Shown piece after piece: positions 1 through 7,582 of a stretch of DNA of 64,000 nt. The position numbers and the translations under genes were made by a program. How positions within the stretch are numbered: position 1 is the first letter of the stretch; each line of letters opens with the position of its first letter. The stretch covers positions 186,001 to 250,000 of the forward strand of contig CAJUQA010000003.1 of NCBI GenBank assembly GCA_910588375.1. The letters are read 5' to 3'. Under the pieces are notes generated by a model that was not told the origin of the DNA, made no database searches, and was given only the letters and a program-made list of their open reading frames with translations. The stretch comes from an uncultured Odoribacter sp. (GTDB taxonomy: Bacteria; Bacteroidota; Bacteroidia; Bacteroidales; Marinifilaceae).

Positions 1-306
1 ATGGAACTAAAGGAAATAAGTAAAGACCTCTATGATGTAGACGCATGGCTGGATGAAGGACTTGGAAAAGAGGGAACGCCTGAACGTGAAAAAAACAGAG
101 AAAAAGCATGGGAAGAGTATAACGCACAAATACTTCTTGACGCACGCAAAAATGCAAGATTGACGCAAGCGGAACTTGCCAAACGCATCGGAGTGGACAA
201 GGCGTATATTTCAAGAATAGAACGTGGAATGATTGTGCCGACTGTCGCCACATTATATAAGATTGCCTCTGCTATGGGATTAACAGTAGAACTTAGACCA
301 GCATAA
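1..306 (+). CDS. HigA-like HTH antitoxin / XRE regulator
   Basis: The 101-residue protein has an N-terminal 'GTPERE' segment followed by a Cro/C1-type helix-turn-helix at about residues 50-98 (ARKNARLTQAELAKRIGVD, then YISRIERG). This layout is typical of HigA-family antitoxins encoded after a HigB/RelE toxin, which bind the toxin and autorepress the operon. The reading frame begins at the first base of the window, so a toxin gene, if present, lies outside it and the true start cannot be checked. A hairpin terminator follows at 369-396. A solitary XRE regulator is the alternative. Confidence 0.8.
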   Translation: MELKEISKDLYDVDAWLDEGLGKEGTPEREKNREKAWEEYNAQILLDARKNARLTQAELAKRIGVDKAYISRIERGMIVPTVATLYKIASAMGLTVELRPA

Positions 307-368
307 AGAAAAATTGAAAAACTCCGAGCACAGGCAGGAGACTCAAATCAATTGGAAAAGCAGTGCAT

Positions 369-396
369 AAAAAGGTTGGCAAAAGTCAACCTTTTT
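369..396 (+). terminator. Rho-independent terminator after the HTH gene
   Basis: AAAAAGGTTG (369-378) pairs perfectly with CAACCTTTTT (387-396) around an 8-base loop, and the 3' arm supplies the T run. It closes the antitoxin transcript. Its 5' half also contains the -33 element of the next promoter. Confidence 0.75.
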
Positions 397-405
397 ATAT
401 ATTTG
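375..405 (+). promoter_or_regulatory. Bacteroidetes -33/-7 promoter of uridine kinase
   Basis: GTTG (375-378), 19 bases, then TATATTTG (398-405) matches TTTG-N19-TAnnTTTG. Transcription would start near 411, 16 bases before the chosen ATG at 427. The -33 box lies inside the terminator stem of the upstream gene. Confidence 0.7.
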
Positions 406-426
406 CAAAAACCAAAATCAGGCATC

Positions 427-1041
427 ATGCAAATCACAGTAATCGGCGTGGCCGGAGGTACCGGCTCAGGAAAAAGTACTCTGGTAAAAAAATTACAGGA
501 AGCTTTTGTTGAAAAGGACGTCATCACCCTCAGCCACGATTACTATTACAAACAAAATAACGACATCAGTCTGGAAGAGAGGCGAAAACTCAATTACGAC
601 CATCCGCAATCATTCGACACCGATATGATGATCGAACACGTGAAAGCCTTGAAGGACGGCGTAGCGATAGAACGTCCCGTTTACTCTTTCGTAGACCACA
701 ACCGCCTGAAAGAAACCGTCAGGGTTATTCCCGCCAAAGTGTTGATTGTGGAAGGGATTCTGATATTTGAAAACAAGAAGTTGCGGGACCTTATGGATAT
801 AAAAGTATTCGTCGATACCGATGCGGATATTCGTCTGGCCCGACGCATCCTGCGCGACGTACGCGAAAGGGGACGAAGCATGGAATCGGTTGTCGGTCAA
901 TATATCGCTACAGTAAAACCCATGCATGAAGAATTTGTAGAACCTTCCAAAAAATATGCGGACGTTATTATTCCGGAAGGCGGCTTTAATTCTGTCGCGG
1001 TGGCGATGTTAATAGAAAACATCAAATCCGTCATCCGCTGA
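427..1041 (+). CDS. udk: Uridine kinase
   Basis: This is a 204-residue P-loop kinase that phosphorylates uridine and cytidine in pyrimidine salvage. The Walker A motif GGTGSGKST is at residues 10-18, followed by the SHDYYYK segment, the DHP..FD segment near residue 60 and the RR..RD..ERGR lid near residue 145. Length matches the family (about 205-213). The start at 427 is chosen because the protein then begins MQITVIGVAGG as in homologues. An upstream in-frame ATG at 352 lies before both the terminator and the -33/-7 promoter, so it cannot be used from that promoter. The next gene converges. Confidence 0.93.
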   Translation: MQITVIGVAGGTGSGKSTLVKKLQEAFVEKDVITLSHDYYYKQNNDISLEERRKLNYDHPQSFDTDMMIEHVKALKDGVAIERPVYSFVDHNRLKETVRVIPAKVLIVEGILIFENKKLRDLMDIKVFVDTDADIRLARRILRDVRERGRSMESVVGQYIATVKPMHEEFVEPSKKYADVIIPEGGFNSVAVAMLIENIKSVIR

Positions 1042-1058
1042 CAGCCCTAATTTCCCTT

Positions 1059-2387
1059 CTATAATTCTATTGTAAAACGGGTCTCTTTATTCGGGACAGA
1101 GTGAACCCGTATGGAGCCGTCATGCGCCCGCATAATCTGACGGGCAATACTTAACCCGATTCCGGAGCCTTGCTCCTTGGTCGTGAAAAAGGGAACAAAT
1201 ATCTGTTTCATCAACTCTTCGGGAATTCCCGGTCCATTGTCTTTGATGGTAAAGACAGTACGGTCTTCTTCCGTCTTTGCGGCTGCGATTTCAATGCAGG
1301 CATCCGCTTTTCCCTGCAAAGCCTGTATGGCGTTTTTCACGATATTAATCATCACCTGCCCCAGCAAATTGGAATCGGCATACAGCTTTAAATCTTCCGG
1401 CACCTTGCTCATATCGATTTTTACAGACTTGAAATTATCTTCCGCACTGCAAAGAATAACAATCCGCTGTATAAATTCGGAGACATTGAACAGCTCTTTT
1501 TCCGGAGTAGGGATACGGGTGAATTTACGGTAAGATTCGACGAAAGACACCAGCCCTTTGCTTGTTTCACTGATAACATGCAGCCCATTAACCGCATTGT
1601 TCCGAATATCACAATCCGCCACATGCGCATCTTCATACAACGTCAGCAACGTGTCGCTCAAAGAAGTGATGGGAGCAATGGAATTCATGATTTCATGCGA
1701 CAACACCCGGATTAATTTAATCCAGGATTCTATTTCCTTCTCATCCATCTCATTGTTAATGTCATGGATCACCACCAACCGGACCGCTTCTTTATTCAGC
1801 CACAAACCCGTAGCTTTGATACTTAACTGGACCGTACCCCTTTCCATGGTTAACGAAAACGTCTTCTTATCCCCCGATTTGATATTATCAAACAACACCG
1901 TCAGTGCCGGATCCACCCTGTCAAGCTGACGAAGATGTGTAAATACACCCAAACCCAACAACTTCAATGCCGCAGCATTTGTCTGCACAACAAATCCCTG
2001 GGAATTCAGGACAACAATCCCCGAATTGATGCTCTCCAATATCAACTCATAAAATTTCTCCTGTTGCTGCGACTCCAGCCGGGTTTTTCGAATGATATTC
2101 TTCATCTTGTTCAGGATATAGCTCAAAAACATCTCCGAACTCGTACCCTTCCGCTCAATGAAATTAATCGAATAATCATCGTTTTCCATGGCTTCAAAGA
2201 AATAGGCAATCTTGCGGTTGACCGAATTGTATAACGTCAGGGTTTTGGATATAAAAAAAACGGTACCGGCCATACATGCCATTCCCCACCCGTTGGCCCC
2301 CGTCATAAAACAAAAAAAACTTCCCACCGAAAAAACAATGATGACGAGAATATATAACAGCAGGTATAATGATATTTTATGGAACAT
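1059..2387 (-). CDS. NtrB-like sensor histidine kinase
   Basis: The 442-residue inner-membrane kinase has two N-terminal membrane segments (about residues 5-28 and 34-52) with almost no periplasmic domain. A coiled linker and PAS-like domain (about 105-215) follow. The HisKA phospho-acceptor is His231 (VLSHEIMNSIAPITS), then an HATPase domain with NAIQAL, DNGPGIP and GSGIGLSIA. It lies 23 bases downstream of the sigma54 activator gene on the same strand, so the two should be one operon and a cognate pair. The lack of a large sensor domain suggests it reads the membrane or a cytoplasmic signal through PAS. The signal is not evident from sequence. Confidence 0.93.
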   Translation of the reverse strand: MFHKISLYLLLYILVIIVFSVGSFFCFMTGANGWGMACMAGTVFFISKTLTLYNSVNRKIAYFFEAMENDDYSINFIERKGTSSEMFLSYILNKMKNIIRKTRLESQQQEKFYELILESINSGIVVLNSQGFVVQTNAAALKLLGLGVFTHLRQLDRVDPALTVLFDNIKSGDKKTFSLTMERGTVQLSIKATGLWLNKEAVRLVVIHDINNEMDEKEIESWIKLIRVLSHEIMNSIAPITSLSDTLLTLYEDAHVADCDIRNNAVNGLHVISETSKGLVSFVESYRKFTRIPTPEKELFNVSEFIQRIVILCSAEDNFKSVKIDMSKVPEDLKLYADSNLLGQVMINIVKNAIQALQGKADACIEIAAAKTEEDRTVFTIKDNGPGIPEELMKQIFVPFFTTKEQGSGIGLSIARQIMRAHDGSIRVHSVPNKETRFTIEL

Positions 2388-2410
2388 AATCAGCGAGCTA
2401 AAACATGAAT

Positions 2411-3775
2411 TTACAAATTGTACTTTTTCATTTTATTATACAAAGTCTGCCTGGTTATTCCCAATTGGGAGGCAACCGCCGACAGGTTTCCGTTACTTCG
2501 GTCAATGGCCAGTTTGATCATCTGTTTTTCCATATCTTCGAGCGTTTCGTTCCTGTCAATAAAAGTGGTCGTCACCGTTTTGAAAAAGAAATCGGAAGGT
2601 TTGATGGAATTTCCTTCACACATAATCACCGCTTTCTCCACAGCATGCTGCAACTCCCGGATATTTCCCGGCCATTTATATTCTATCAGTTTGTCCTTGG
2701 CGGACTGTTGGAGTTTAATATTCTCTTTCCCGTATTTGGACATATACTTTTTCAAAAAATATTCGGCCAAAGGCACAATATCCTCCTGACGCTCCCGCAA
2801 AGGCGGAATTTCAATATGAATCGTATTAATACGATACAGGAGGTCCTCACGGAACACATTCTTTTCTACCATATCCTGTATATTCCGGTTGGTGGCACAT
2901 ATTAACCGGATATCAATATCTATCGGTTTATTGGAACCGATACGGGTGATTTTGCGATTTTGCAGCGCAGCCAGCAACTTGGCCTGCAAACCGTAGGACA
3001 GATTGCCGATTTCATCCAGAAACAAGGTACCTTTATTCGCCGCCTCAAATTTTCCGGCACGGTCTTCCTTGGCATCCGTAAACGCCCCTTTTACATGTCC
3101 GAACAGTTCACTTTCAAAAAGCGTCTCCGTAACAGCTCCCATATCGACGGAAATCATCACCTCCGACGAACGGTTAGACAAACGGTGAATTTCCCGGGCT
3201 ATCATCTCCTTTCCCGTTCCATTCTCGCCCGTAATTAAAATATTGGCATCCGTTTTGGCCACCTTGCTTATCAAATTGTATACCTGCATGATGGCCGGAG
3301 AGGTTCCCCACAATATGGAAGGTTCGCTGTTAAGCTGGTTTTTCAAGACATTTTTTTCCTCCTTCAACTGTTTCACCTCTCCCTGCGATTCCCGCAAGCG
3401 ATAGGCGGACAACAACGTCGCCACCAATTTGGCATTGTCCCAAGGTTTCACGACAAAATCCGTAGCCCCTTCTTTCACCGCTTTCACTGCGAGTTCAATA
3501 TCGGCATAAGCCGTGAAGAGGACTACCGGAATATCAGGATTCAATTCTTTGATCCGTGACAACCAGTACAAACCTTCATTTCCCGTATTGATAGCCGCTG
3601 AGAAATTCATATCCAACAGAACGACATCGACTTTTTCCTCCGCGAGGAGTGCGGGAAGCCTATCCGGAGCCAAAGATGTAATCACTTTTTCAAAATAACT
3701 CCCCAACAAAAGTTCTACAGCCGTCAAAACCGATTTATTGTCATCCACGACCAATATTGTTCCTTTTTTTACCAT
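2411..3775 (-). CDS. NtrC-family sigma54-dependent response regulator
   Basis: The 454-residue regulator has a receiver domain with phospho-acceptor Asp55 (VVLLDMNF) and conserved Lys109, and an AAA+ domain with Walker A GENGTGKE (183-190). The sigma54-contact loop reads GAFTDA (230-235) instead of the canonical GAFTGA. Walker B is LFLDEIGNL, and a Fis-type HTH ends the protein (GNLSAVASQLGITRQTLYNKM). Start 3775 gives MVKKGTILVVDDN, the normal receiver beginning; an in-frame ATG 12 codons upstream is possible but adds an untypical tail. It is followed by its kinase gene and faces the TolC operon, whose promoter carries TGTC-N9-GACA-like sites. It probably activates that and the other sigma54 promoters in this window. 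Confidence 0.94.
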   Translation of the reverse strand: MVKKGTILVVDDNKSVLTAVELLLGSYFEKVITSLAPDRLPALLAEEKVDVVLLDMNFSAAINTGNEGLYWLSRIKELNPDIPVVLFTAYADIELAVKAVKEGATDFVVKPWDNAKLVATLLSAYRLRESQGEVKQLKEEKNVLKNQLNSEPSILWGTSPAIMQVYNLISKVAKTDANILITGENGTGKEMIAREIHRLSNRSSEVMISVDMGAVTETLFESELFGHVKGAFTDAKEDRAGKFEAANKGTLFLDEIGNLSYGLQAKLLAALQNRKITRIGSNKPIDIDIRLICATNRNIQDMVEKNVFREDLLYRINTIHIEIPPLRERQEDIVPLAEYFLKKYMSKYGKENIKLQQSAKDKLIEYKWPGNIRELQHAVEKAVIMCEGNSIKPSDFFFKTVTTTFIDRNETLEDMEKQMIKLAIDRSNGNLSAVASQLGITRQTLYNKMKKYNL

Positions 3776-3832
3776 GACGTTCGTTTTTGTTTTTCCAAAA
3801 CTAAAAAGCATTTTTCATACTCCGGCAAAGGT

Positions 3833-3849
3833 TGTAAAAAAATTAGACA
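3833..3849. promoter_or_regulatory. Additional TGTM-N9-GACA site next to the regulator gene
   Basis: TGTA-N9-GACA, the same 17-bp pattern as the tandem activator sites, lies 58 bases upstream of the start codon of the sigma54 regulator and 51 bases before the first site of the TolC-operon pair. It could serve autoregulation of the regulator/kinase operon or be a third enhancer site. Confidence 0.45.
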
Positions 3850-3900
3850 CTTTCATCTCTTTTTTTATTCAGCCCGTATTCACGCCTTCCACTTCCCCCC

Positions 3901-3938
3901 TGTAAAATAATCACACAACATTGTCTATTTTTTTTACA
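3901..3938. promoter_or_regulatory. Tandem enhancer sites for the TolC operon
   Basis: Two 17-bp half-palindromes are seen: TGTA-N9-CACA at 3901-3917 and TGTC-N9-TACA at 3922-3938, starts 21 bp apart. The proximal site ends 53 bases before the -24 element at 3992. The same arrangement recurs at four other promoters in the window. The distal copy is the weaker match. Confidence 0.65.
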
Positions 3939-3991
3939 CCTTCATTTTCAGAAAGCCATACAGTATATTGATTTACAATCGTTTATTACTT

Positions 3992-4007
3992 TGGCACGAT
4001 TTTAGTA
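3992..4007 (+). promoter_or_regulatory. Sigma54 (-24/-12) promoter of the TolC operon
   Basis: TGGCACG-N4-TAGTA. The -24 half is a full match to the sigma54 consensus TGGCACG-N4-TTGCW; the -12 half is degenerate. The start codon is 41 bases downstream. Assignment rests on the -24 match and on the 53-base spacing to the enhancer pair, which is the same as at the ATPase promoter at 33395 and the permease promoter at 44727. Confidence 0.65.
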
Positions 4008-4047
4008 TAACTTTCAGCAAAAACAGAAAAATATAAAAGCGATTCAT

Positions 4048-5376
4048 ATGATCAAATTAAATTTATTACTCCTATTCCTTACACTTCTAAGCATTTCATC
4101 AAACGCGCAGACTAAGAAATGGAGTCTGCAAGAATGTATCGATTACGGCGTGGAGGAAAGTCTAGCCATGGAACGCCAATTACTAAGCAATAAAATTGAC
4201 CGCACATATTTGAGAGACGCCCGTCTCGACCTGTTGCCGTCCATCAGCGGTTCTTCAAGCCTGGGATATAATTTCGGACGTTCTATCGGTGAAAACAACA
4301 CCTATGTCAACACCCGCATCATGTCAAACAATTACTATCTGGGAACATCCCTGAACCTGTTTTCCGGCTTCAAGGCTATCAATACGCTGCGCTACCGCAA
4401 AGTGTCGGAATTGCAAGGGCTGGAAGAATCTGAGAAAAAAGCCAATGATATTGCAGTCAACATCATGCAGGCATTTTACGATTTGGCTTATACGGAAGGA
4501 TTGATTGAGATTTCCGAGGAACAATTGGAAAATGCAAGATTGCAATTAAAGAAAACGGAACGCCAGCATGAATTGGGTATCAAACCCAAAAGCGACCTGT
4601 TTGACATACAGGCCCAAGTGGCAGAAAGCGAATTCTCCCTGATTTCCAACCAAAATAAAAAAGCCACGGCTTTAGTCACACTGCAACAGGCCATGAATTA
4701 CCAATCGGACGAAGAATTTGAAATCGACGTCACCTCTTTAAGCAGCATCCTTCCGGAAAACGAAAAAATTCATGCAGACCAAATTTTCAATCAGGCCGTG
4801 GACCAATTGCCCGAAATCAATGCAGCCCAATTGAGTGTGAGAGCTGCACGGCTCAACTGGTACATTAACAAAGGAAATCTATTGCCTTCTTTCAGCATGT
4901 CCGGAAGTTTCAACACGTATTACTATGACACCCAAGACAATCCATTTTCCAAGCAATTCAAGGACAATCTGGGAAAAAGCTTCGGTTTCAGCGTGAACAT
5001 TCCTATTTTCGGAGGCTTATATAGACATTCCAATGTTACCCGCGCCAAATACCAGATGAAAGATGCCGAATTCGCTTACCAGCAAACCATGCAGAACACA
5101 TACAAGGAAATAGAACTGGCCGTATTGGACCTCCAGGCCGCAGCCCAGGAATATAACATGGCCATTAAAAAACTCAATTTCAACGAACTTTCTTATCAAT
5201 CCAACCGGAAAAAATATGAACAAGGTCTGGTAACAATGCTGGACGTCAATACAAGCGACAACAATCTGAGACAAGCCAAACTGGATTTATTGAGAGCCAA
5301 ACTGACATACGGCATCAAAAAAAGGATGGTTGATTTTTATAAAGGCACTCCGTTACAGGCAAAAATCAAACATTAA
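4048..5376 (+). CDS. TolC-family outer membrane channel
   Basis: The 442-residue protein has an N-terminal signal peptide (LLLLFLTLLSISSNAQ) and the mature start WSLQECIDYGVEESL typical of outer-membrane efflux proteins. Two long coiled-coil repeat halves follow, each with an alanine/glutamine-rich helical stretch. It would form the trimeric outer-membrane and periplasmic exit duct. It is first in a same-strand operon with an HlyD adaptor 38 bases downstream and a GIN-domain protein, transcribed from a sigma54-like promoter. No ATPase or permease gene is in this operon. Those are about 28-50 kb away under matching promoters and are the likely partners. Confidence 0.93.
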   Translation: MIKLNLLLLFLTLLSISSNAQTKKWSLQECIDYGVEESLAMERQLLSNKIDRTYLRDARLDLLPSISGSSSLGYNFGRSIGENNTYVNTRIMSNNYYLGTSLNLFSGFKAINTLRYRKVSELQGLEESEKKANDIAVNIMQAFYDLAYTEGLIEISEEQLENARLQLKKTERQHELGIKPKSDLFDIQAQVAESEFSLISNQNKKATALVTLQQAMNYQSDEEFEIDVTSLSSILPENEKIHADQIFNQAVDQLPEINAAQLSVRAARLNWYINKGNLLPSFSMSGSFNTYYYDTQDNPFSKQFKDNLGKSFGFSVNIPIFGGLYRHSNVTRAKYQMKDAEFAYQQTMQNTYKEIELAVLDLQAAAQEYNMAIKKLNFNELSYQSNRKKYEQGLVTMLDVNTSDNNLRQAKLDLLRAKLTYGIKKRMVDFYKGTPLQAKIKH

Positions 5377-5414
5377 ATCCACTTATACAGAATAATCATT
5401 AAATAAAATACGAC

Positions 5415-6665
5415 ATGGACAAAATTATCGAGCAAAAAAAAGGATTAAAGAAAAAACATATTCCTTACATCATAGGATGTGCATTCGCTTTATTATTCAT
5501 CGGTTGGCTGATTTTCGGCAATCACAGCTCGACGCTGAGAGTGGAAAAAAATAAAATTACCATTGAGAATATTAAAAAAGGGATATTCAACGACTATATC
5601 CGCATCATGGGCAACGTGGAACCTATCATGTTCTTTCAGTTAAGCGCCCTGGAAGGCGGACGCGTAGTGGAAAAAGTGGTTGAAGAAGGAGCCATGGTGA
5701 AGAAAGGCGATATCATTGTCAGACTGGAAAATCCGAATCTCTCTATGGAGATTCTGAAAAGCGAAGCCGATTTGGCCTACCAGGAAAATGAATTGCGTAA
5801 CACATTGCTTTCGATGGAAAAAGACAAACTGACCATCCGTCAGGATCGTTTGCAAAGTGAACTAAACGTGACCCGCAACAAACGGAAATACGAACAAAAC
5901 AAAAAATTATACGAAGAAGACCTCATCGCCAAAGAAGACTATCTGACAGCCAAGGAAGATTATGAAACTTCCGTCGAAAACAACCGCATGTTAATCGAAC
6001 GCCAGAAACAGGATTCCATGTATCGTGAAATCCAGGTGGAAAATATGGAAGAGAGTCTGAATAATATGCGCCGGAATTTGAAATTGGTGCGCGAAAGATA
6101 TGACAATCTGAACGTAAAGGCTCCTATCAGCGGGCAGTTGGGAACCTTGTCGGTGGAAATCGGACAAACCGTTTCGGGCGGTATGGAAATCGGCAAAATC
6201 AACGTGCTCGACAATTATAAAGTAGTCGCCCAAATCGACGAACATTACATCGACCGTGTCAGAAAAGACCTGGAAGCCTCCCTGGAACGCCAAGGCACCA
6301 ACTATGAAATGAAAGTCCTGAAAGTCTACCCGGATGTAAAGGGCGGGCAATTTAAAACGGATTTGGGCTTTGCCCAAAAGATGCCGGAAAATGTAAGAAC
6401 GGGACAGACATACCACATCAATTTGCAATTGGGACAATCGGACGAATCCGTACTGATTCCCCGCGGAGCTTTCTATCAAAGTACCGGAGGACAATGGATT
6501 TTCGTCGTTTCGCCCGATGGCACGGAAGCTTACCGCCGTCCCATTAAAATCGGCAAGCAGAATCCCCAATATTACCAAGTCATAGACGGTCTGGAACCCG
6601 GCGAAAAAGTAATTACTTCCGGCTATGAGATGTACGGGGACAACGAACGTCTGATTTTAAAATAA
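5415..6665 (+). CDS. HlyD/MacA-type periplasmic adaptor
   Basis: The 416-residue membrane fusion protein has a short cytoplasmic N-terminus rich in lysine and a single membrane anchor at about residues 16-35 (IPYIIGCAFALLFIGWLIFG). A biotinyl-lipoyl half (VVEKVVEEGAMVKKGDIIVRLENP) comes next, then a long charged coiled-coil hairpin (about 115-225), the second lipoyl half (VKAPISGQLGTLSVEIGQTV) and C-terminal beta-barrel and membrane-proximal domains. It would bridge an inner-membrane ABC permease to the TolC channel encoded just upstream. A membrane anchor rather than a lipobox is typical of MacA-like ABC adaptors and differs from the lipoprotein adaptors of the two RND operons in this window. 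Confidence 0.93.
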   Translation: MDKIIEQKKGLKKKHIPYIIGCAFALLFIGWLIFGNHSSTLRVEKNKITIENIKKGIFNDYIRIMGNVEPIMFFQLSALEGGRVVEKVVEEGAMVKKGDIIVRLENPNLSMEILKSEADLAYQENELRNTLLSMEKDKLTIRQDRLQSELNVTRNKRKYEQNKKLYEEDLIAKEDYLTAKEDYETSVENNRMLIERQKQDSMYREIQVENMEESLNNMRRNLKLVRERYDNLNVKAPISGQLGTLSVEIGQTVSGGMEIGKINVLDNYKVVAQIDEHYIDRVRKDLEASLERQGTNYEMKVLKVYPDVKGGQFKTDLGFAQKMPENVRTGQTYHINLQLGQSDESVLIPRGAFYQSTGGQWIFVVSPDGTEAYRRPIKIGKQNPQYYQVIDGLEPGEKVITSGYEMYGDNERLILK

Positions 6666-6711
6666 ATGTAACTATTTAACTATTCTTACGTCTAATATAT
6701 AAAAACAAGAA

Positions 6712-7437
6712 ATGAAAGCATTACACTATATCGGACTCGCTTTATTAGTCCTCGGTTTATCTTCCTGGAACCTGAAAAAAGAACAAAAAGGTTCCGGAAA
6801 AATCCTTAAAGAACAACGAGAAGCCGCCTCCTTTGAAGGAATTGAGGTTAACAATGCCATTCGTGTTTTCCTCACCCAGGGAGATAAAGAATCGGTAGAG
6901 GTCGAATCCGATGACAACATTGTTCCTTATATCCAGACAAAAGTCCGGGACAAAATTTTACACATCACTTTACAGGGAAACAATCAAATCCGTAATTTTT
7001 CTCCTCAACTTCCCATGAATGTATATGTAACGATGAAAGACCTGCGGGAAATAAAAGCTTATTCTGCCTCCTCCGTTAAAGCGGAATCCACCTTCACGAC
7101 AGAAAAACTTGAACTCGACATCAGTTCCGCCGCCACATTGAAGTTAGAAGTAAAAACACAAACCCTCGACGTGGAAATTTCTTCGGCAGCCAGCGTGACG
7201 TTAACAGGCTCCACCAACAAGATGAAAGCCGACCTTTCTGGTGCCAGCCATTTTAACGCCTCTGATTTGGAAACCTTAAAAGCAGATATCGATATGAGCG
7301 GAGCTTCCTCCGCCAAGATAAAAGTAACGGAAGAACTTCAATACGATGTTTCCGGAGCCTCCCGACTTATATACAGCGGTAATCCCCAAATATATAATGC
7401 CGAAGTCAGCTCTGCAGGAAGCGTAAAGAAAAAGTAA
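6712..7437 (+). CDS. Head-GIN domain (DUF2807) exported protein
   Basis: The 241-residue protein has an N-terminal hydrophobic signal (HYIGLALLVLGLSSW) and a DUF2807 fold: the FEGIEVNNAIRVFLTQG start and a series of short beta-strand repeats rich in S-S-A and S-G-A (ISSAATLKLE, ISSAASVTLT, LSGASHFNA, MSGASSAKI, VSGASRLIY). That repetition indicates a right-handed beta-helix-like stack. The biochemical function of GIN proteins is not established. It is the third gene of the TolC-HlyD operon (46-base gap), so it is probably a periplasmic or surface accessory of this export system or reports envelope state. A terminator-like inverted repeat follows. Confidence 0.88.
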   Translation: MKALHYIGLALLVLGLSSWNLKKEQKGSGKILKEQREAASFEGIEVNNAIRVFLTQGDKESVEVESDDNIVPYIQTKVRDKILHITLQGNNQIRNFSPQLPMNVYVTMKDLREIKAYSASSVKAESTFTTEKLELDISSAATLKLEVKTQTLDVEISSAASVTLTGSTNKMKADLSGASHFNASDLETLKADIDMSGASSAKIKVTEELQYDVSGASRLIYSGNPQIYNAEVSSAGSVKKK

Positions 7438-7466
7438 TTATTTAGGTTTGACATACTTAGGCTGAG

Positions 7467-7530
7467 AAAGAGATTATAAAGCTTTATTTACTATAAATCA
7501 AATAGTTAAATCAAGCTTTAAAATCTCTTT
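7467..7530 (+). terminator. Imperfect inverted repeat closing the TolC operon
   Basis: AAAGAGATT plus AAAGCTT (7467-7484) pair with AAGCTTT plus AATCTCTTT (7513-7530) around a 28-base loop, followed by an A/T-rich tail. Position after the GIN gene and before a new promoter suggests termination. The long loop makes it weaker than a standard hairpin. Confidence 0.45.
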
Positions 7531-7560
7531 AATTTTTAAAAAAGAGTTGCATATTTCCTC

Positions 7561-7568
7561 TATTTTTG
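7561..7568 (+). promoter_or_regulatory. -7 element of the TPR regulator gene
   Basis: TATTTTTG matches TAnnTTTG and lies 14 bases before the ATG at 7583, giving a very short leader. A TTG triplet at 7547-7549 is too close to be a standard -33 box, so only the -7 half is supported. Confidence 0.5.
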
Positions 7569-7582
7569 TGAAAAAATAAAGT

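Noticed and set aside
352..426. Upstream in-frame extension of uridine kinase
   Set aside because: It spans a terminator hairpin and lies before the -33/-7 promoter; the family begins at the ATG at 427.
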